Of a DNA stretch of 5,141 bases, positions 3,875 through 5,141 are shown piece after piece. A model generated the notes under the pieces. It made no database searches, was not told the origin of the DNA, and saw nothing but the letters and a program-made list of their open reading frames with translations. The stretch covers positions 1 to 5,141 of the forward strand of contig JAFXYU010000095.1 of NCBI GenBank assembly GCA_017541565.1, given 5' to 3'. This DNA comes from a bacterium (GTDB lineage Bacteria; Cyanobacteriota; Vampirovibrionia; Gastranaerophilales; Gastranaerophilaceae). The first letter of the stretch is position 1; each line of letters begins with the position of its first letter. Made by a program: the position numbers and the translations under genes.

Positions 3875-5141
3875 ATGAACAGAAAACCAATTGTCGCAGT
3901 AGTCGGAAGACCAAACGTAGGAAAATCAACATTCGTGAACAGGCTTGTCGGAAAAAGACAGTCGATTGTTGATGACCTCCCCGGGGTTACCAGAGATAGA
4001 ATATATTTTGATGTAGAGTGGCAGAACAAGTTTTTTACAGTCATTGATACCGGCGGAATTGTTCCGGGGGAAGATGATGAAATAATGGTTTCTATTTACG
4101 ATCAGGCAAAGATTGCGTGTGATGAGGCAGATAAGATTATTTTTCTTGTTGACGGAATAGACGGCGTTACTCCTGTTGATGAAGATATTGCAAACATTTT
4201 GAGACAATCAAAAAAACCTATTTTTTTGGCGGTTAATAAAGTTGATTCTTCAAATCAAATTACTATGATTAGTGATTTTTATTCACTTGCAATAGGTGAT
4301 CCGATTGCAATTTCCGCACTCCACGGTTCTGGCGGTGTCGGTGATTTGCTGGATGAAATAACTGAGGATTTTGAACAGAATATAGCGGATGAAGATGACG
4401 GGACTATAAAACTTGCAATAGTCGGTCGTCCGAATGCCGGCAAATCTTCTATTGTTAATGCTCTGTTGGGAGAAAATCGTGTTATTGTCTCTGACGTTTC
4501 CGGAACTACCCGTGACAGTATAGACTCACGTCTTACATATAATGGTCAGGACTATGTGATTATCGATACGGCAGGAATAAGAAAGAAATCAAAAGTTGAT
4601 TACGGTGTTGAAAAATTCGCCGTAGACAGAGCAATTCGCTCAATCCGAGAGTGCGATGTTGCGCTTATGGTTATTGATGCTGCCGAGGCTGTAAACGGTA
4701 TTTCCGATCAGGACAAAAAGATTGCATCTATCATAACAGAGGCAGGAAAAGGGATGGTAATTGCGATTAATAAGTGGGATTTGATTGCGGATAAACAGTC
4801 GAATACCGTTAATAAGTTTGAAAAAAAACTTGAAAATGAGATTCCGTTTTTGAACTATGTTCCTAAGATTTATATCAGTGCAGTTACCCATCAGAGGTTA
4901 AATAATATATATACGAGAGTTTCCGAAGTTTATAAAGAACACAAAAAACGCATATCAACCGGACTTTTGAATAAAGTAGTAAATGAAGCCTATGCGCTCA
5001 ACCCGCCTCAGACAATAAAGAATAAACGATTGAAGATAATGTATTCGACTCAGGCTGCATCCGAGCCGCCGACCTTTGTTCTGTTTGTAAATGATGAAAA
5101 ACTTTTGAAGGACCATTATAAACGGTATCTTGAAAATAAAC
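3875..5141 (+). CDS. der: Ribosome-associated double GTPase Der (EngA), 3' end beyond the window
   Basis: Der is an essential GTPase with two tandem G domains and a C-terminal KH-like domain that helps mature the 50S subunit. There are 422 complete codons before the window edge; compared with the usual length of about 435-440, only the last 15-20 residues are missing. G domain 1: GRPNVGKS (11-18), PGVTRD (36-41), DTGG (58-61), NKVD (121-124), SAL (147-149). An acidic linker (about 160-176) leads to G domain 2: GRPNAGKS (184-191), SGTTRD (209-214), DTAG (231-234), NKWD (299-302), SAV (335-337). The KH-like domain contains the family block PPTFVLFVN near 400. All GTPase motifs are intact. The ATG at 3875 is supported by homology (KPIVAVVGRPNVGKS begins at residue 4), yet no Shine-Dalgarno precedes it, unlike the other well-defined starts here. 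The promoter position suggests leaderless translation. It is divergent from rimP-nusA. Confidence 0.97.
   Translation, partial: MNRKPIVAVVGRPNVGKSTFVNRLVGKRQSIVDDLPGVTRDRIYFDVEWQNKFFTVIDTGGIVPGEDDEIMVSIYDQAKIACDEADKIIFLVDGIDGVTPVDEDIANILRQSKKPIFLAVNKVDSSNQITMISDFYSLAIGDPIAISALHGSGGVGDLLDEITEDFEQNIADEDDGTIKLAIVGRPNAGKSSIVNALLGENRVIVSDVSGTTRDSIDSRLTYNGQDYVIIDTAGIRKKSKVDYGVEKFAVDRAIRSIRECDVALMVIDAAEAVNGISDQDKKIASIITEAGKGMVIAINKWDLIADKQSNTVNKFEKKLENEIPFLNYVPKIYISAVTHQRLNNIYTRVSEVYKEHKKRISTGLLNKVVNEAYALNPPQTIKNKRLKIMYSTQAASEPPTFVLFVNDEKLLKDHYKRYLENK

Noticed and set aside
3859..4891. Minus-strand open frames opposite der (3859-4044, 3926-4207, 4640-4891)
   Set aside because: They lie over conserved GTPase motifs of der, overlap each other and show no family resemblance.
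1..5141. CRISPR array, tRNA/rRNA, insertion sequence, toxin-antitoxin or defence system
   Set aside because: No regular spaced repeats, cloverleaf, transposase or paired small toxin/antitoxin genes were seen; the content is mainly housekeeping.

Overview
The window (about 35% G+C by eye) holds two complete housekeeping genes, one nearly complete housekeeping gene and two unrecognised genes. The layout is compact and AT-rich. Three clues point to a non-photosynthetic relative of Cyanobacteria of the Gastranaerophilales/Melainabacteria kind. The NusA KH region contains a RWSPDP...SPARV block of cyanobacterial type. The hypothetical protein carries a short N-terminal PSFKG motif that I associate, from memory only, with many proteins of that lineage. 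Two intergenic sites fit the HLR1 tandem repeat bound by the cyanobacterial response regulator RpaB. This placement is inference, not proof.

Layout: (1) 13-345 (+), a small single-pass membrane protein whose true start may lie upstream of the window, closed by an intrinsic terminator at 347-373. (2) 346-498, a short control region with a tandem 10-bp repeat (391-408), a 15-bp palindrome (427-441) and a strong Shine-Dalgarno. (3) 499-1842 (+), a 447-residue unrecognised, probably membrane-anchored or exported, mostly helical protein with a degenerate repeat. (4) 1846-1881, a perfect 16-bp hairpin shared as terminator by the convergent genes. (5) 3628-1896 (-), the rimP-nusA operon, only 14 nt between genes and ending right after nusA, without the usual ylxR-infB. 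(6) 3629-3874, a dense divergent control region. (7) 3875 to the window end (+), der (engA), lacking only its last residues.

The three known genes serve RNA and ribosome production: NusA in pausing, termination and antitermination, RimP in 30S maturation, Der in 50S maturation. The divergent region is the richest part. On the minus strand an extended -10 promoter should start a roughly 98-nt rimP-nusA leader, and a textbook intrinsic terminator lies inside that leader. With no other minus-strand gene upstream, this hairpin is best read as an attenuator of the nusA operon, as in the NusA autoregulation described in Bacillus subtilis. On the plus strand a sister extended -10 promoter is placed so that der would be transcribed as a leaderless mRNA, fitting its lack of a Shine-Dalgarno. 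An HLR1-like tandem repeat sits between the two promoters and a perfect match to the same consensus lies upstream of the hypothetical gene.
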